Under the pieces are notes generated by a model. It saw only the letters and a list, made by a program, of their open reading frames with translations, searched no databases and had not been told where the DNA came from. From assembly GCF_001042695.1 (NCBI RefSeq), contig NZ_AP012334.1, forward strand, positions 496,001 to 560,000: a stretch of DNA of 64,000 bases. Reading direction: 5' to 3'. Positions 17,983 to 26,783 of the stretch are shown one piece after another. Positions within the stretch are counted from its first letter, which is position 1. The number at the start of each line of letters is the position of its first letter. Source of the DNA: Scardovia inopinata JCM 12537. Its GTDB lineage: Bacteria; Actinomycetota; Actinomycetes; Actinomycetales; Bifidobacteriaceae. The position numbers and the translations under genes are program-made.

Positions 17983-18116
17983 TAACCACCATAAAATACT
18001 AGCCGATGGAGAGGAAATCAGCTTGCAGGGCCTGTGTCGTCTCCCGAGGGTTATTTCTCTCTTCCTTCCCCGCACAGGCTCTTTGCCTCTGGGCTCTTAA
18101 ACTTCCCGGTGGATTT

Positions 18117-18548
18117 CTAGACCCCCAGGCGAATGTGATCGATATCGTTTCTGCGGGAGCGACGATAGAGTACAGCCCGCTTGCCCATGACGGAAATGAC
18201 AGCAGCATGGAGTCGGTCAGCCAGGGCTGCGGCTGCTTCTGCTGAGCTGACATCTGATTCTCCCAGAACCTGAACCTTTACCAGTTCACGACCTTCAAGG
18301 GTTTGATCTACCTGGTTTGCCACGGCATCAGTCACATTGTTCTTGCCAATAATCACCAGAGGTTTCAGGGGTTGAGCCAGGGTCCGCAGACTTTTAATCT
18401 GCGACTTTGTGAGAGGTTTACGAACCCGTCCTGGCTCTAGGTGAGGAGCAGGGGAAGACGCGGTGTCCCCCTGGGGAAAGCCGTCTTGGGGAAGAGCGGG
18501 ATTACCGGCAGTGGGGTCTTCCCGGGGAGCTTGAGCGAAATCAGTCAT
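18117..18548 (-). CDS. YhbY/CRS1-type RNA-binding protein
   Basis: 143 residues. A Pro-rich N-terminal 48 residues is followed by the YhbY (CRM) domain from PLTKSQIKSLRTLAQPL to the end, including the GKNNVTDAV turn equivalent to the RNA-binding GxxG region and GKRAVLYRRS. Family members bind pre-50S ribosome or rRNA. ATG 18548 follows AAGGATTTTT and was preferred over a longer open frame starting 12 codons upstream. Divergent from lysS. Confidence 0.88.
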   Translation of the reverse strand: MTDFAQAPREDPTAGNPALPQDGFPQGDTASSPAPHLEPGRVRKPLTKSQIKSLRTLAQPLKPLVIIGKNNVTDAVANQVDQTLEGRELVKVQVLGESDVSSAEAAAALADRLHAAVISVMGKRAVLYRRSRRNDIDHIRLGV

Positions 18549-18700
18549 AAAAATCCTTACTGTACAGTGACCATATGAGAACATATGAATGAGGAACGTA
18601 TTAAGAATATCACAGGGGCAAGGGAAGAAATCTGTCTGTAGGTGACTTCCTGTTTCGTTCTTTACCGCCTGGTAGTGGGCTTTGCGTAGACTGTGGCCTT

Positions 18701-20440
18701 ATGAACAATGCGAACGTGACACAGGATGAAGAACAGTTGACACTTGGCCAGGAAGAAGCACAGACAGGAAGAGAGCAGCAGACATCGGAAGAAATGCAGG
18801 TCCAGGCGGGTTTGGCAACCATCGAACATGCCCACATGCTGGAAAAGCAGGATCAGGCTATTGCTGACCGCATTAATCAGGGAGCAAGTCTGGATGAAGC
18901 CATAGATGTGTCCAATAGCGAATTCGGGCCGTCAGCCCATCCTGAGCAGGTTCAGATGCGCGTAGCTAAACGGGCTCTCATGCTCAAGAACGGCATGAAT
19001 CCTTACCCAGTCAAGCTGGACATTACTACCAGCATAGCTGATCTGCGCTCGCGCTATACCGGCAGCGATGGTGCCCTGACCCTGGAAAAGGGTCAGGAAA
19101 CGGATGAAGTTGTGGGACTGGCAGGCCGGGTGCTCTTCCTGCGCAATGGGGGAGGTCTCTGCTTCGTCCAGCTTTCTTCCGGCGACGGGGCCCGTATTCA
19201 AGGCATGATTTCCCGAAAAGTAGTTGGCCCAGACTCGTTGAAACAGTATAAGCAGCTGGTAGATTTGGGCGATCACCTCTATATCCACGGTAAGGTCATC
19301 TCCTCCAATACAGGCGAGCTGTCAGTCATGGTGGATTCCTGGCAGATTGCTTCTAAGGCCTTGCAGCCCTTGCCTGCCCTCCATAAGGAGCTGAGCGAAG
19401 AGCAGCGGACCCGCAAGCCCTATCTGGGAATGATTGTCGACAGCAAGGCTAGGGATATGGTTCGCAACCGAGCCAAAGTTGTTTCCTCTCTCCGCCGCAA
19501 TTTTGATGAACGGGGGTATTTGGAAGCGGAAACACCTATGCTGCAAACCAATCATGGTGGCGCTACGGCCCGGCCTTTTGAAACCCACATGAATGCTTTT
19601 GATATCAATCTTTTTATGCGTATTGCTCCCGAGCTTTTCCTCAAGCGTCTGCTGGTAGGGGGAATCGATAAAGTCTTTGAGATTAACCGTGATTTTCGCA
19701 ATGAAGGTGCCGATGGAACTCATGCTCCCGAATTTACCATGGTGGAGGCTTACGAGGCTTACGGCACCTATGACACCATGGCTGAACTGACCAGGTCTCT
19801 GGTTCAGCAGGCTGCCCTCGATGCTTTTGGTACCACGGAGCTGACCCTGGCCGATGGAACTCCTTACAATGTGGGCGGAGAATGGACATCTATAACTATG
19901 TATGGTTCTCTGTCAGAAAAGCTGGGGGAGGAAATTACCCCAGAAACATCAGTCGATTATCTGGCTTCCCTGGCAGACAAGCTGGGAGTCGAGCGGGACG
20001 AAGTGGAAAACCATGGAAAGTTGGTGGAGCATTTGTGGGAGCATTTTTATACCGAAGATCCTCATACGCTCTGGGAGCCAACTTTTGTTCGTGATTTTCC
20101 TGTAGAAACAAGCCCCCTGACCAAGTCTCACCGATCTGTTGCTGGGCAGGTAGAAAAGTGGGACTTGTACGTTCGTGGCTTTGAACTAGCAACGGCTTAC
20201 TCTGAACTTAATGATCCCGTGGTTCAGCGGCAGCGTTTTGTGGATCAAGCCAGGATGGCCCTGGCAGGGGACGCTGAAGCTATGGATATAGATGAAGATT
20301 TCCTGGAGGCTTTGGGGGTCGGTATGCCTCCCGCCGGCGGCATGGGGATGGGTATTGATCGTCTTCTGATTGCTCTGACAGGGGCTACTATCCGCGAGAC
20401 CATTACCTTCCCCCTGGTCAAGCCCCTGAACCTGGCATAA
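18701..20440 (+). CDS. lysS: Lysyl-tRNA synthetase, class II
   Basis: Charges tRNA-Lys. The OB-fold anticodon-binding domain spans ~110-235 (VGLAGRVLFLRNGG), and the class II catalytic core follows: motif 2 FRNEGADGTHAPEFTMVEAY and motif 3 GGMGMGIDRLLIAL. The 579 residues are about 70 more than usual because of an acidic, Gln/Glu-rich N-terminal extension (residues 1-75) that may form a helix. A possible -10 (TAGACT) lies 8 nt before the ATG and no ribosome binding site is visible, so a leaderless mRNA is possible. Confidence 0.95.
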   Translation: MNNANVTQDEEQLTLGQEEAQTGREQQTSEEMQVQAGLATIEHAHMLEKQDQAIADRINQGASLDEAIDVSNSEFGPSAHPEQVQMRVAKRALMLKNGMNPYPVKLDITTSIADLRSRYTGSDGALTLEKGQETDEVVGLAGRVLFLRNGGGLCFVQLSSGDGARIQGMISRKVVGPDSLKQYKQLVDLGDHLYIHGKVISSNTGELSVMVDSWQIASKALQPLPALHKELSEEQRTRKPYLGMIVDSKARDMVRNRAKVVSSLRRNFDERGYLEAETPMLQTNHGGATARPFETHMNAFDINLFMRIAPELFLKRLLVGGIDKVFEINRDFRNEGADGTHAPEFTMVEAYEAYGTYDTMAELTRSLVQQAALDAFGTTELTLADGTPYNVGGEWTSITMYGSLSEKLGEEITPETSVDYLASLADKLGVERDEVENHGKLVEHLWEHFYTEDPHTLWEPTFVRDFPVETSPLTKSHRSVAGQVEKWDLYVRGFELATAYSELNDPVVQRQRFVDQARMALAGDAEAMDIDEDFLEALGVGMPPAGGMGMGIDRLLIALTGATIRETITFPLVKPLNLA

Positions 20441-20528
20441 GGAGTGTGCTGAGGATATTTTCCTTCTGATCGACCTTTCACAAAGAGCCAGCAGGCTGTG
20501 TAATGTGAAGCATCCCTGGAAAGCATGA

Positions 20529-20534
20529 TAAAAT
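20529..20534 (+). promoter_or_regulatory. -10 box of a leaderless promoter (menA)
   Basis: TAAAAT, then 6 nt, then GTG 20541. No ribosome binding site is present. Confidence 0.6.
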
Positions 20535-20540
20535 TTTCCT

Positions 20541-21623
20541 GTGAGCAAGAATACAGGAAAAATGTGGTTATCAGGAATTCGTCCCCAGACTTTAATCCTG
20601 GGGGTTATACCAGTGGTCTCGATCACAGCCTTTGTTTATCAGCCCCTAATGATTTTTAACAGGGGGGGATCAATTTCCCGGAAAGCCTGTCCGATTTTTG
20701 GCCTGCGGCCTCCAGCTGGAGATGAAGAAGGGTGGGGGGAATGTATAGTTCAGCCCTCGCGCTTTTGGATGGTTGCAACCTTGTGTTTGGCTGTGGTTCT
20801 TTTTCTGCAGATTGCTGCCAATCTTTTGAATGATTATCACGATGGAATCCGGGGAACAGACCAGAATAGGGGCCAGGAGGCACCTGCCCGTCTGGTTGCT
20901 CGGGGAGCCACCCCTCGATTAGTTCTGGCAGCTGGATTGATTAGTCTGGGCATCGCTTGTCTGGCTGGCTTGGCCGTGGTGGTTATAACCGGACTTTGGC
21001 AGCTGCTCCTGCTGGGAGTACTGTCTGCAGGGGCAGTCTGGTTTTATACCGGCGGTCCCCATCCTTACGGGTATTCCGGCTGGGGTGAGGCTGTCGCTTT
21101 TCTTTTCTTTGGCCCTATTGCCTGCCTGGGGATCCAGCTGGCTTTGACTGGCCGCTATCCCTGGAATTATTTGCCTATGGCTGCTGTTGGCGCTTCCCTT
21201 CTGTCTGGAGTCCTGGCCGTCTGCCTGATGATGATTAATAATCTTCGTGATCTGGAGAATGATCAGGTTCATGGCAAGAATACTTTAATGGTTTCCATAG
21301 GATTTTCCCGCGGCCAGAGGATTCTTATCTTCTTCCTGTGGTCTGCCTTTATTCTTCTAGCTTTACTTGTTTATAGTCAGACGCTTACTTTCTGGGCTTT
21401 GCTGCACGGGAAATCTCTAGCAGGGAGGTTTTCGCTGGGTTTTCTCATTTTCGTTGAAGTTCTTTCCCTGATTGTAACGGTTGCCTGTCTTGTTATTATC
21501 CTTGTTATGACTACAGCCATCAAAGAAAGACGGTATAAACGCGCTTTACAGTGTATGTCTCTTCTTATTCTTTTGTCCATCTGTATAACGGCTATTTTTG
21601 GCTTTTTCTTTGGGGGACTCTAG
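20541..21623 (+). CDS. menA: 1,4-dihydroxy-2-naphthoate prenyltransferase (UbiA family)
   Basis: Attaches a polyprenyl chain to DHNA in menaquinone synthesis; integral membrane protein. The first Asp-rich site is NLLNDYHDGIRGTD and the second DLENDQVHGKNT. Both match MenA. About eight hydrophobic segments are visible. A ~40-residue polar insertion sits between the first and second membrane helices. GTG start 6 nt after TAAAAT, apparently leaderless. No other menaquinone gene is in the window, so the substrate in this fermentative lineage is uncertain. Confidence 0.85.
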   Translation: MSKNTGKMWLSGIRPQTLILGVIPVVSITAFVYQPLMIFNRGGSISRKACPIFGLRPPAGDEEGWGECIVQPSRFWMVATLCLAVVLFLQIAANLLNDYHDGIRGTDQNRGQEAPARLVARGATPRLVLAAGLISLGIACLAGLAVVVITGLWQLLLLGVLSAGAVWFYTGGPHPYGYSGWGEAVAFLFFGPIACLGIQLALTGRYPWNYLPMAAVGASLLSGVLAVCLMMINNLRDLENDQVHGKNTLMVSIGFSRGQRILIFFLWSAFILLALLVYSQTLTFWALLHGKSLAGRFSLGFLIFVEVLSLIVTVACLVIILVMTTAIKERRYKRALQCMSLLILLSICITAIFGFFFGGL

Positions 21624-21671
21624 GACGGGCAGATTCTCAGGCTGTGGCCGCTTCTCGTCGGACTGGGTGAG

Positions 21672-21677
21672 TAAAAT
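21672..21677 (+). promoter_or_regulatory. -10 box of a leaderless promoter (gpmA)
   Basis: TAAAAT, then 6 nt (TGAGGC), then ATG 21684. The GAGG in the gap ends only 1 nt before ATG, too close to act as a ribosome binding site. Confidence 0.6.
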
Positions 21678-21683
21678 TGAGGC

Positions 21684-22424
21684 ATGACTTATAAATTAGT
21701 ATTGCTCCGACATGGTCAGAGCGCATGGAATAAAACGAATCAGTTCACCGGCTGGGTGGACGTTCCCCTGACTGAGCAGGGTGTGGAAGAGGCTAAGCGA
21801 GGAGGCAGGCTTCTCAAGGAGAAGAATGTTCTGCCGGACATTGTTTTCACATCTTTGCTGCGCCGTGCTATCAACACAGCCAACTATGCTCTTGATGAGG
21901 CTGACCGCCTCTGGATTCCTGTTCAGCGCACATGGCGTTTGAATGAGCGTCATTATGGTGCCTTGCAGGGTAAGAACAAAACTGAGATCCGTCAGGAGTT
22001 CGGCGATGAGAAGTTTATGATTTGGCGCCGTTCATACGGCACCCCGCCCCCTGACATTAATCCTGATGATCAGTATTCACAGGCTCATGATCCCCGCTAT
22101 AATGAGGCCGACGTCCCCGAGGCTGAAGCCTTGTCCAATGTGGTTGCCCGCGTGACACCTTATTGGGAAACTGATATTAAGCCAGAGCTGATGGCGGGTA
22201 AGACCGTTCTGATTTCTGCTCATGGAAATTCTCTTCGCGCCATTGTGAAGATGCTGGATAATCTGACTGAAGAAGAGATTGCTAAGGTCAATATTCCTAC
22301 TGCAATTCCTCTTCTGTATGAGCTGGATGAAGATTTCAAGCCCATCAAGCCCCGGGGCGAGTATCTGGATCCTGAGGCTGCTGCTGCTGGTGCTGCTGCA
22401 GTTGCTGCTCAGGGCCAGAAGTAA
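21684..22424 (+). CDS. gpmA: 2,3-bisphosphoglycerate-dependent phosphoglycerate mutase
   Basis: Interconverts 3- and 2-phosphoglycerate in glycolysis. [10 protein letters not shown] holds the phosphohistidine, [10 protein letters not shown] the active-site Glu/Arg region and [15 protein letters not shown] the second catalytic His. 246 residues, normal for the cofactor-dependent type; the C-terminus ends in an Ala-rich tail. Convergent with phoU across a strong hairpin. Confidence 0.96.
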   Translation: MTYKLVLLRHGQSAWNKTNQFTGWVDVPLTEQGVEEAKRGGRLLKEKNVLPDIVFTSLLRRAINTANYALDEADRLWIPVQRTWRLNERHYGALQGKNKTEIRQEFGDEKFMIWRRSYGTPPPDINPDDQYSQAHDPRYNEADVPEAEALSNVVARVTPYWETDIKPELMAGKTVLISAHGNSLRAIVKMLDNLTEEEIAKVNIPTAIPLLYELDEDFKPIKPRGEYLDPEAAAAGAAAVAAQGQK

Positions 22425-22502
22425 TAATTATGCTAAGCATCTATCTCTAATTTTAGATAGATATGTGTAGACATATTTCATATTTATAGACAAATATCAT
22501 AA

Positions 22503-22543
22503 TATAGTGAGGGCCTGGCCACTGTGGCCAGGCCCTCACTATA
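22503..22543. terminator. Perfect 19-bp hairpin between gpmA and phoU
   Basis: The arms 22503-22521 and 22525-22543 are exactly complementary (core GAGGGCCTGGCCA / TGGCCAGGCCCTC) around a 3-nt loop. It sits between convergent genes, so it probably ends transcription from both sides, although neither side has a classic U-tract. Confidence 0.75.
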
Positions 22544-22620
22544 CTTATCTCTTATCTATAGAAGATTCGGTTTATGCCAGGTCAGGTCCTTCTGTTTGTG
22601 CCGACTCCTGATTATTCTGC

Positions 22621-23307
22621 TCATTTATTGCTGACTTCCTGATCCTTTTCAAGTTGAGGTTGCTTTGTCGGGTCAAAACCAGAGACCATATAAATCAGCA
22701 TCCTGGCCACGGAAACAGCATGGTCCCCAAAACGCTCGTAATAACGGCCCAGGAGGACCAGATCAATAATCTGTTGACGGCTTCCTTCCCAGGAGTCAGA
22801 CGTGGCAATATCAAAAGTCTGCTTGTGAAGATTATCAAGGACATCATCATTGACAATAATTTTTTCTGCCAGCTCTGTGTCCCTGGTATTAAGAATGGAA
22901 GTCAGCTCAGCAGAGACAGTGGCATCAAATTCCTGCATTTTTTCGAAAATTTCCCGAGTCTGGTCAATAATGGCGCTGTTAGGATAGGCTCGACGGGTAG
23001 TTTCAGCAATATGCCGGGCCAGGTCTCCCATCCGTTCAAAAGTAGAAGCCAGGCGAATAGTAGCAACAACAACCCGTAAATCAGTAGCTACGGGACTTTG
23101 TTGAGCCAGTAGTTTTACGCAATGTTCCAAGATGCTGTTTTCCAGCTTATCCAGCTGGTCATCACCATCGATGACTTCTTGAGCCGCATCAATGTCGGTA
23201 TTGAGGAGGGCCTGTCCGGCCTTAACGATCGCCAGATGAACCCCGTTGCTCATGCGATCCAGGTTATCAGCGACCATTTTGAGTTCCTGAGTAAAAATAA
23301 CTCTCAT
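22621..23307 (-). CDS. phoU: Phosphate transport regulator PhoU
   Basis: Negative regulator of phosphate uptake signalling. The 228-residue all-helical protein has two copies of the PhoU repeat, with RLASTFERMGDLARHI and YYERFGDHAVSVARM as the E-R-x-G-D metal-binding motifs. ATG 23307 follows GAAGGAC. Divergent from a SenX3-like kinase. The cognate PhoB/RegX3-type regulator and the pst transporter are not in the window. Confidence 0.95.
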   Translation of the reverse strand: MRVIFTQELKMVADNLDRMSNGVHLAIVKAGQALLNTDIDAAQEVIDGDDQLDKLENSILEHCVKLLAQQSPVATDLRVVVATIRLASTFERMGDLARHIAETTRRAYPNSAIIDQTREIFEKMQEFDATVSAELTSILNTRDTELAEKIIVNDDVLDNLHKQTFDIATSDSWEGSRQQIIDLVLLGRYYERFGDHAVSVARMLIYMVSGFDPTKQPQLEKDQEVSNK

Positions 23308-23420
23308 ATATATGTCCTTCGTTCATGGCCATGTCAAACTGTTGCTGTTTGATACCGCTTGTTCCAGTCTGGTACTTTCTATTCTAAGCCATCCTCCTCA
23401 TTGCTGGCCTCTGCTTGTGT

Positions 23421-23426
23421 CACAAT
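23421..23426 (+). promoter_or_regulatory. -10 box of a leaderless promoter (SenX3-like gene)
   Basis: CACAAT, then 6 nt, then ATG 23433. The GGGAG in the gap is only 1 nt from the ATG, too close to be a ribosome binding site. Confidence 0.45.
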
Positions 23427-23432
23427 GGGAGT

Positions 23433-24842
23433 ATGCAGTTCGATGGGGTAGCACTAGCTGTGCTGGCAATCATAGTAGTCATGGCTGTAATAGCTCTTGG
23501 CGCGATTATTGTCGGTTTGTTCCGGCTGATTTCGCCCTTGTTTGAATCGTCCAAAAAATCCCGTCAGACGGCTGCTGATGAGGTAGAAAACTGGTTTTTT
23601 CGTCTGCGGTATGCTTTCAGACACAAGAAGGGCCGGACGGGTCACCGGGCCTGGGATGAGGACAAAGACGAAGATGATGACGACGAAGATGATAATGACA
23701 ATGAGGACAGGGATGATGAAGATCTGGATTCGTCTTCCATTCGTATTCTGAGCACTATTAATTCCGCCACAATTGTGGTAGACAAGGAAGATGAAATTGT
23801 TCGAGCCAGCCCCGCAGTCTACGAGCTGGGCTTAGCCAGTAACGATTCGATCAGCAATCAGCAGGTTCTGGATGCCGTCCACCGGTCGCGAATCAGCGGA
23901 GAAAAAGAAAGCTTTGATCTGGTAACCATGACTCCATCGAATATGGCAGTTTCAGAGGCAGTCTCCGGTCAAGGTGCGCCTGGTCACGATGATTCTGACA
24001 GTGTATCCAGCCAGCAAAATGATGAAGATCGGGAGATGCAGCTGGTTTCCCGCCGCAATTGGCTGACTATAACAGTTAGAGCAATCAGTGACAGCCTAGT
24101 CCTGGTACTCGTCCAAGATAACAGTGAACAGAGGCGTTTTGCCCAGCTGAGGGATGACTTTGTGACCAATATTTCTCGCCAGCTCCTGATTCCTACTCAA
24201 GCTTTGTCTCAGCTTGGTCATGACCTGGAAGAAAGTCTGAAGGCAGGGAATGTGACCCGGCAGACCCTGCTTTCAGATTCGCAGACAGTTGCTTTGGAAA
24301 CCCGTCATTTGAATCATCTGGTGGCAGATTTGATCCTGTTGATGAAGGCTCAGCAAACCATCAAGCCTTCCGAGCGTAATCGTCTGCGGGTTATGGATTT
24401 GGTAAGGAATGTGGGTGCGGCTTGTAAGAACCTGGCTCAGAATCGCAATATCAAAGTGCTGATTCAGGGGGATGAATCCCTGGAAATCAACGCTGACCGA
24501 GATCAGGTGGAGGCGGCCATTACCAAGCTGGTGGAGAATGCTATCCTTTATTCACCCCTCAATTCTACTGTTGTCCTCTCGGCAAGCAGGGCTAAAAACA
24601 AGGATTTGGCCCTGATCCGTGTGATAGATCACGGGAAGGGCATCAGCCGGGAAGATCAAAAAAGAATTTTTGAACGTTTTTACCGGGGCTCTAATCAGGC
24701 TGAGGAAACGTCAGATGGAGTTGGTCTTGGCCTGGCCATTGCCAAACATGTAGCTTTAACACATCATGGTTCCATAGGGGTATGGAGCATGCCTGGGCAG
24801 GGGAGTACCTTCAGCTTTTATCTTCCTCTGGCGACGGCATAG
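23433..24842 (+). CDS. SenX3-like sensor kinase lacking the phospho-acceptor histidine
   Basis: 469 residues: one membrane helix (~5-31), an acidic Asp/Glu run (~75-99), a PAS-like region (~103-235), a dimerisation helix pair and a HATPase domain with N-box KLVENAILYSP (Asn369), G1 DHGKGIS and G2 GVGLGLAI. The H-box, normally FVxNxSHELxTP, reads FVTNISRQLLIPT here. Arg249 (codon CGC, 24177-24179) replaces His and Gln250 replaces Glu. ATP binding looks intact but the canonical phosphorylation site is gone. Start ATG 23433 is apparently leaderless; a TTG at 23415 is in frame. Divergent from phoU. Confidence 0.88.
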   Translation: MQFDGVALAVLAIIVVMAVIALGAIIVGLFRLISPLFESSKKSRQTAADEVENWFFRLRYAFRHKKGRTGHRAWDEDKDEDDDDEDDNDNEDRDDEDLDSSSIRILSTINSATIVVDKEDEIVRASPAVYELGLASNDSISNQQVLDAVHRSRISGEKESFDLVTMTPSNMAVSEAVSGQGAPGHDDSDSVSSQQNDEDREMQLVSRRNWLTITVRAISDSLVLVLVQDNSEQRRFAQLRDDFVTNISRQLLIPTQALSQLGHDLEESLKAGNVTRQTLLSDSQTVALETRHLNHLVADLILLMKAQQTIKPSERNRLRVMDLVRNVGAACKNLAQNRNIKVLIQGDESLEINADRDQVEAAITKLVENAILYSPLNSTVVLSASRAKNKDLALIRVIDHGKGISREDQKRIFERFYRGSNQAEETSDGVGLGLAIAKHVALTHHGSIGVWSMPGQGSTFSFYLPLATA

Positions 24843-24895
24843 GAGTAAAAAGAAAGTGAGAATAAAACCTGCATGAGTCTGCAAATTATTCTTTT

Positions 24896-24952
24896 GAGTC
24901 CCCTAGCTCTGAGGTTAGTCCCTAACTCTGGGGTCAGTCCCTAACTCTGAGG
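24896..24952. repeat. 19-bp tandem repeat, three copies
   Basis: Units near 24896-24914, 24915-24933 and 24934-24952 follow TTAGTCCCTAACTCTGGGG. The third unit contains the stop codon and last codons of the minus-strand DUF2530 gene (stop at 24941-24943). Confidence 0.85.
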
Positions 24953-25207
24953 GAAGAGAGCCAACAGACGGTAGTCCTTTCTGTGCAGGTATTCCCAAAT
25001 AAGTAGGAGGATTCCAATAAGAACTCCGCACAGGCAGACAAAGAGGGCTTTGTGAACATGAAAACCTAGAATTAGCAGGGCCAAGCAGACAATGGCAGCC
25101 AGACTCCACAGAATGGTACCCAGACCGAAAATAAGGCGCAGGTCCACCTGAACTGCATGGGGAGCTGGTTTCCTTACTTCGGGATCATAAATAGGGGCTA
25201 TCTTCAC
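24941..25207 (-). CDS. DUF2530-like small membrane protein
   Basis: 88 residues with two hydrophobic helices (about 30-50 and 52-72) separated by a short turn, and a polar N-terminus. The pattern PAPHAVQVDLRLIFGLGTILW resembles the actinobacterial DUF2530 family as I remember it. Function unknown. GTG start, 6 nt after TACAAT, apparently leaderless. Its 3' end lies inside a 19-bp tandem repeat. Confidence 0.7.
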   Translation of the reverse strand: MKIAPIYDPEVRKPAPHAVQVDLRLIFGLGTILWSLAAIVCLALLILGFHVHKALFVCLCGVLIGILLLIWEYLHRKDYRLLALFPQS

Positions 25208-25213
25208 GCTTTT

Positions 25214-25219
25214 ATTGTA
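25214..25219 (-). promoter_or_regulatory. -10 box of a leaderless promoter (DUF2530 gene)
   Basis: TACAAT on the minus strand, then 6 nt, then GTG 25207. Confidence 0.6.
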
Positions 25220-25332
25220 TCTACCCAGTCGTATATGCTATAGGTTCGGTTATTGCTTGACTCGACCCGGTTATTGGCCAGGCGAATGCTATGATGTGAC
25301 ATACTGGGGATCAACAAACGAAGTGAGGTGAC

Positions 25333-26664
25333 ATGTATCGTATCTGGCCTGTTCACCGCAATTATGCCTGGGGGTCGGATTCCCGTCTACAATCGCTCTT
25401 TCGCTTGACTGATGACGGTCCTTTGGCTGAGCTTTGGTTCAGCGGTCACCCTCAGTCTCCCTCTCTTTTAGATGTGGACGGGGATGAAATTGATCTGGCA
25501 ACAGCAATTAAGCGGGCTCCTGCCTTCATGGCAGGTCAGTCGGTTATTGACCGCTGGGGAGCTACCCTGCCTTTTCTCTTCAAAATTATTTGTGCTGACC
25601 GCCCCTTGTCTCTGCAGGTCCACCCCAGAGCGGATAAGGCGAGTAAGGGCTTTGCAGAAGAGGAAGCCCGGAGGATTGATATTCATGATCCTGTCAGATC
25701 TTTCAAAGACCCTGTGGCCAAACACGAAATGGTGGTAGCCCTGGAACCTTTCAGCGCTTCTGTTGGTTTTCTGCCGATTCGTCGGCAGATTGAAGCCTTG
25801 CAGTATATTGATCACCCCTTGGCAGACTCCATGGTGACCATTCTTTCCCAGGCGACAGGCCCTGCAGCCGCTTTTGATAAAACAGGCAGGGAAGGGGCTA
25901 TTTTCCAGGCTTTTTCCAGGGCTGTGACTTCTGAGACCGACGGAGGAGAGGTAACAGCCCTGGCCGCTGCCTGCCAGAGGGCTGCTAAAGCTGACGGTTG
26001 CCCCAGTCAGATTGCGCTGGCTCTGAATCATGCCCGTATCGCTGCCGAAGCTTTCCCCTCTGACCCCAGTATTTTCTGTATTGCTATGATGAACCCTGTG
26101 GAGCTTGACCAGGGAGAATCTGTTTTTATTCCTGCAGGGACTGTTCATACTTACTTGAAGGGGACAGGAGCTGAAATCATGACGAACTCCGATAATGTCC
26201 TCAGGGCTGGAATGACCATTAAGCACAGGGATATTCCCCATCTGCTGGAAAATCTTTCCTGCTCGCCGGCTCCTCCCATTGATCCTTCATCTGGCTTACT
26301 TAAGCTTGTCTTTCAGGCAGATGTAGTTACCTATAAACCGCCTCTGGAAGAGTTCATGCTGGCTTATGGTCATGTGGACCCTAAATCCGGAGCGACGAAA
26401 GGCTGGTGGACGGTCAGCGACAGATTGAGGAGAACACAGGCAAAATTCTCCCAGGCTGTTGGCCCTCAGCATATGCTTGCTTCCCGGCCTGGCCCCCGCA
26501 TCATTGTCTGTCTTGATGGAGTAATTCGTTGCAGGAGCAACAGCCAGATTATGGATTTGAGCAGTGGCCAAGCTGCCTATATTCCTGCCAGCGAGCCTTC
26601 GGTGTCTGTCAGTGGAGCAATAGAGGAACCTGGCTCCTATATATTGGCGTCTACCGCCTTATAA
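25333..26664 (+). CDS. manA: Mannose-6-phosphate isomerase, class I
   Basis: Zinc-dependent interconversion of mannose-6-P and fructose-6-P. LSLQVHPRADKA (zinc ligands at ~95-98), AKHEMVVAL (Glu132 ligand) and IPAGTVHTY (His ligand) mark the cupin active site. The 443 residues fit the family. ATG 25333 follows GAGGTGAC, one of the clearer ribosome binding sites here. A short hairpin (CGCCTT-ATAA-AAGGCG, 26655-26670) overlaps the stop codon. Confidence 0.94.
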   Translation: MYRIWPVHRNYAWGSDSRLQSLFRLTDDGPLAELWFSGHPQSPSLLDVDGDEIDLATAIKRAPAFMAGQSVIDRWGATLPFLFKIICADRPLSLQVHPRADKASKGFAEEEARRIDIHDPVRSFKDPVAKHEMVVALEPFSASVGFLPIRRQIEALQYIDHPLADSMVTILSQATGPAAAFDKTGREGAIFQAFSRAVTSETDGGEVTALAAACQRAAKADGCPSQIALALNHARIAAEAFPSDPSIFCIAMMNPVELDQGESVFIPAGTVHTYLKGTGAEIMTNSDNVLRAGMTIKHRDIPHLLENLSCSPAPPIDPSSGLLKLVFQADVVTYKPPLEEFMLAYGHVDPKSGATKGWWTVSDRLRRTQAKFSQAVGPQHMLASRPGPRIIVCLDGVIRCRSNSQIMDLSSGQAAYIPASEPSVSVSGAIEEPGSYILASTAL

Positions 26665-26783
26665 AAGGCGATGGGGAACTTTTCTCAAGGTCGTTCTTAC
26701 AGCTTATATCTCCACAAAAAATACAAATTCGCCTACTCTTGCTAAGCTGATACCTGTATCCCATGTGTAAGGAGTCTTTGTTT

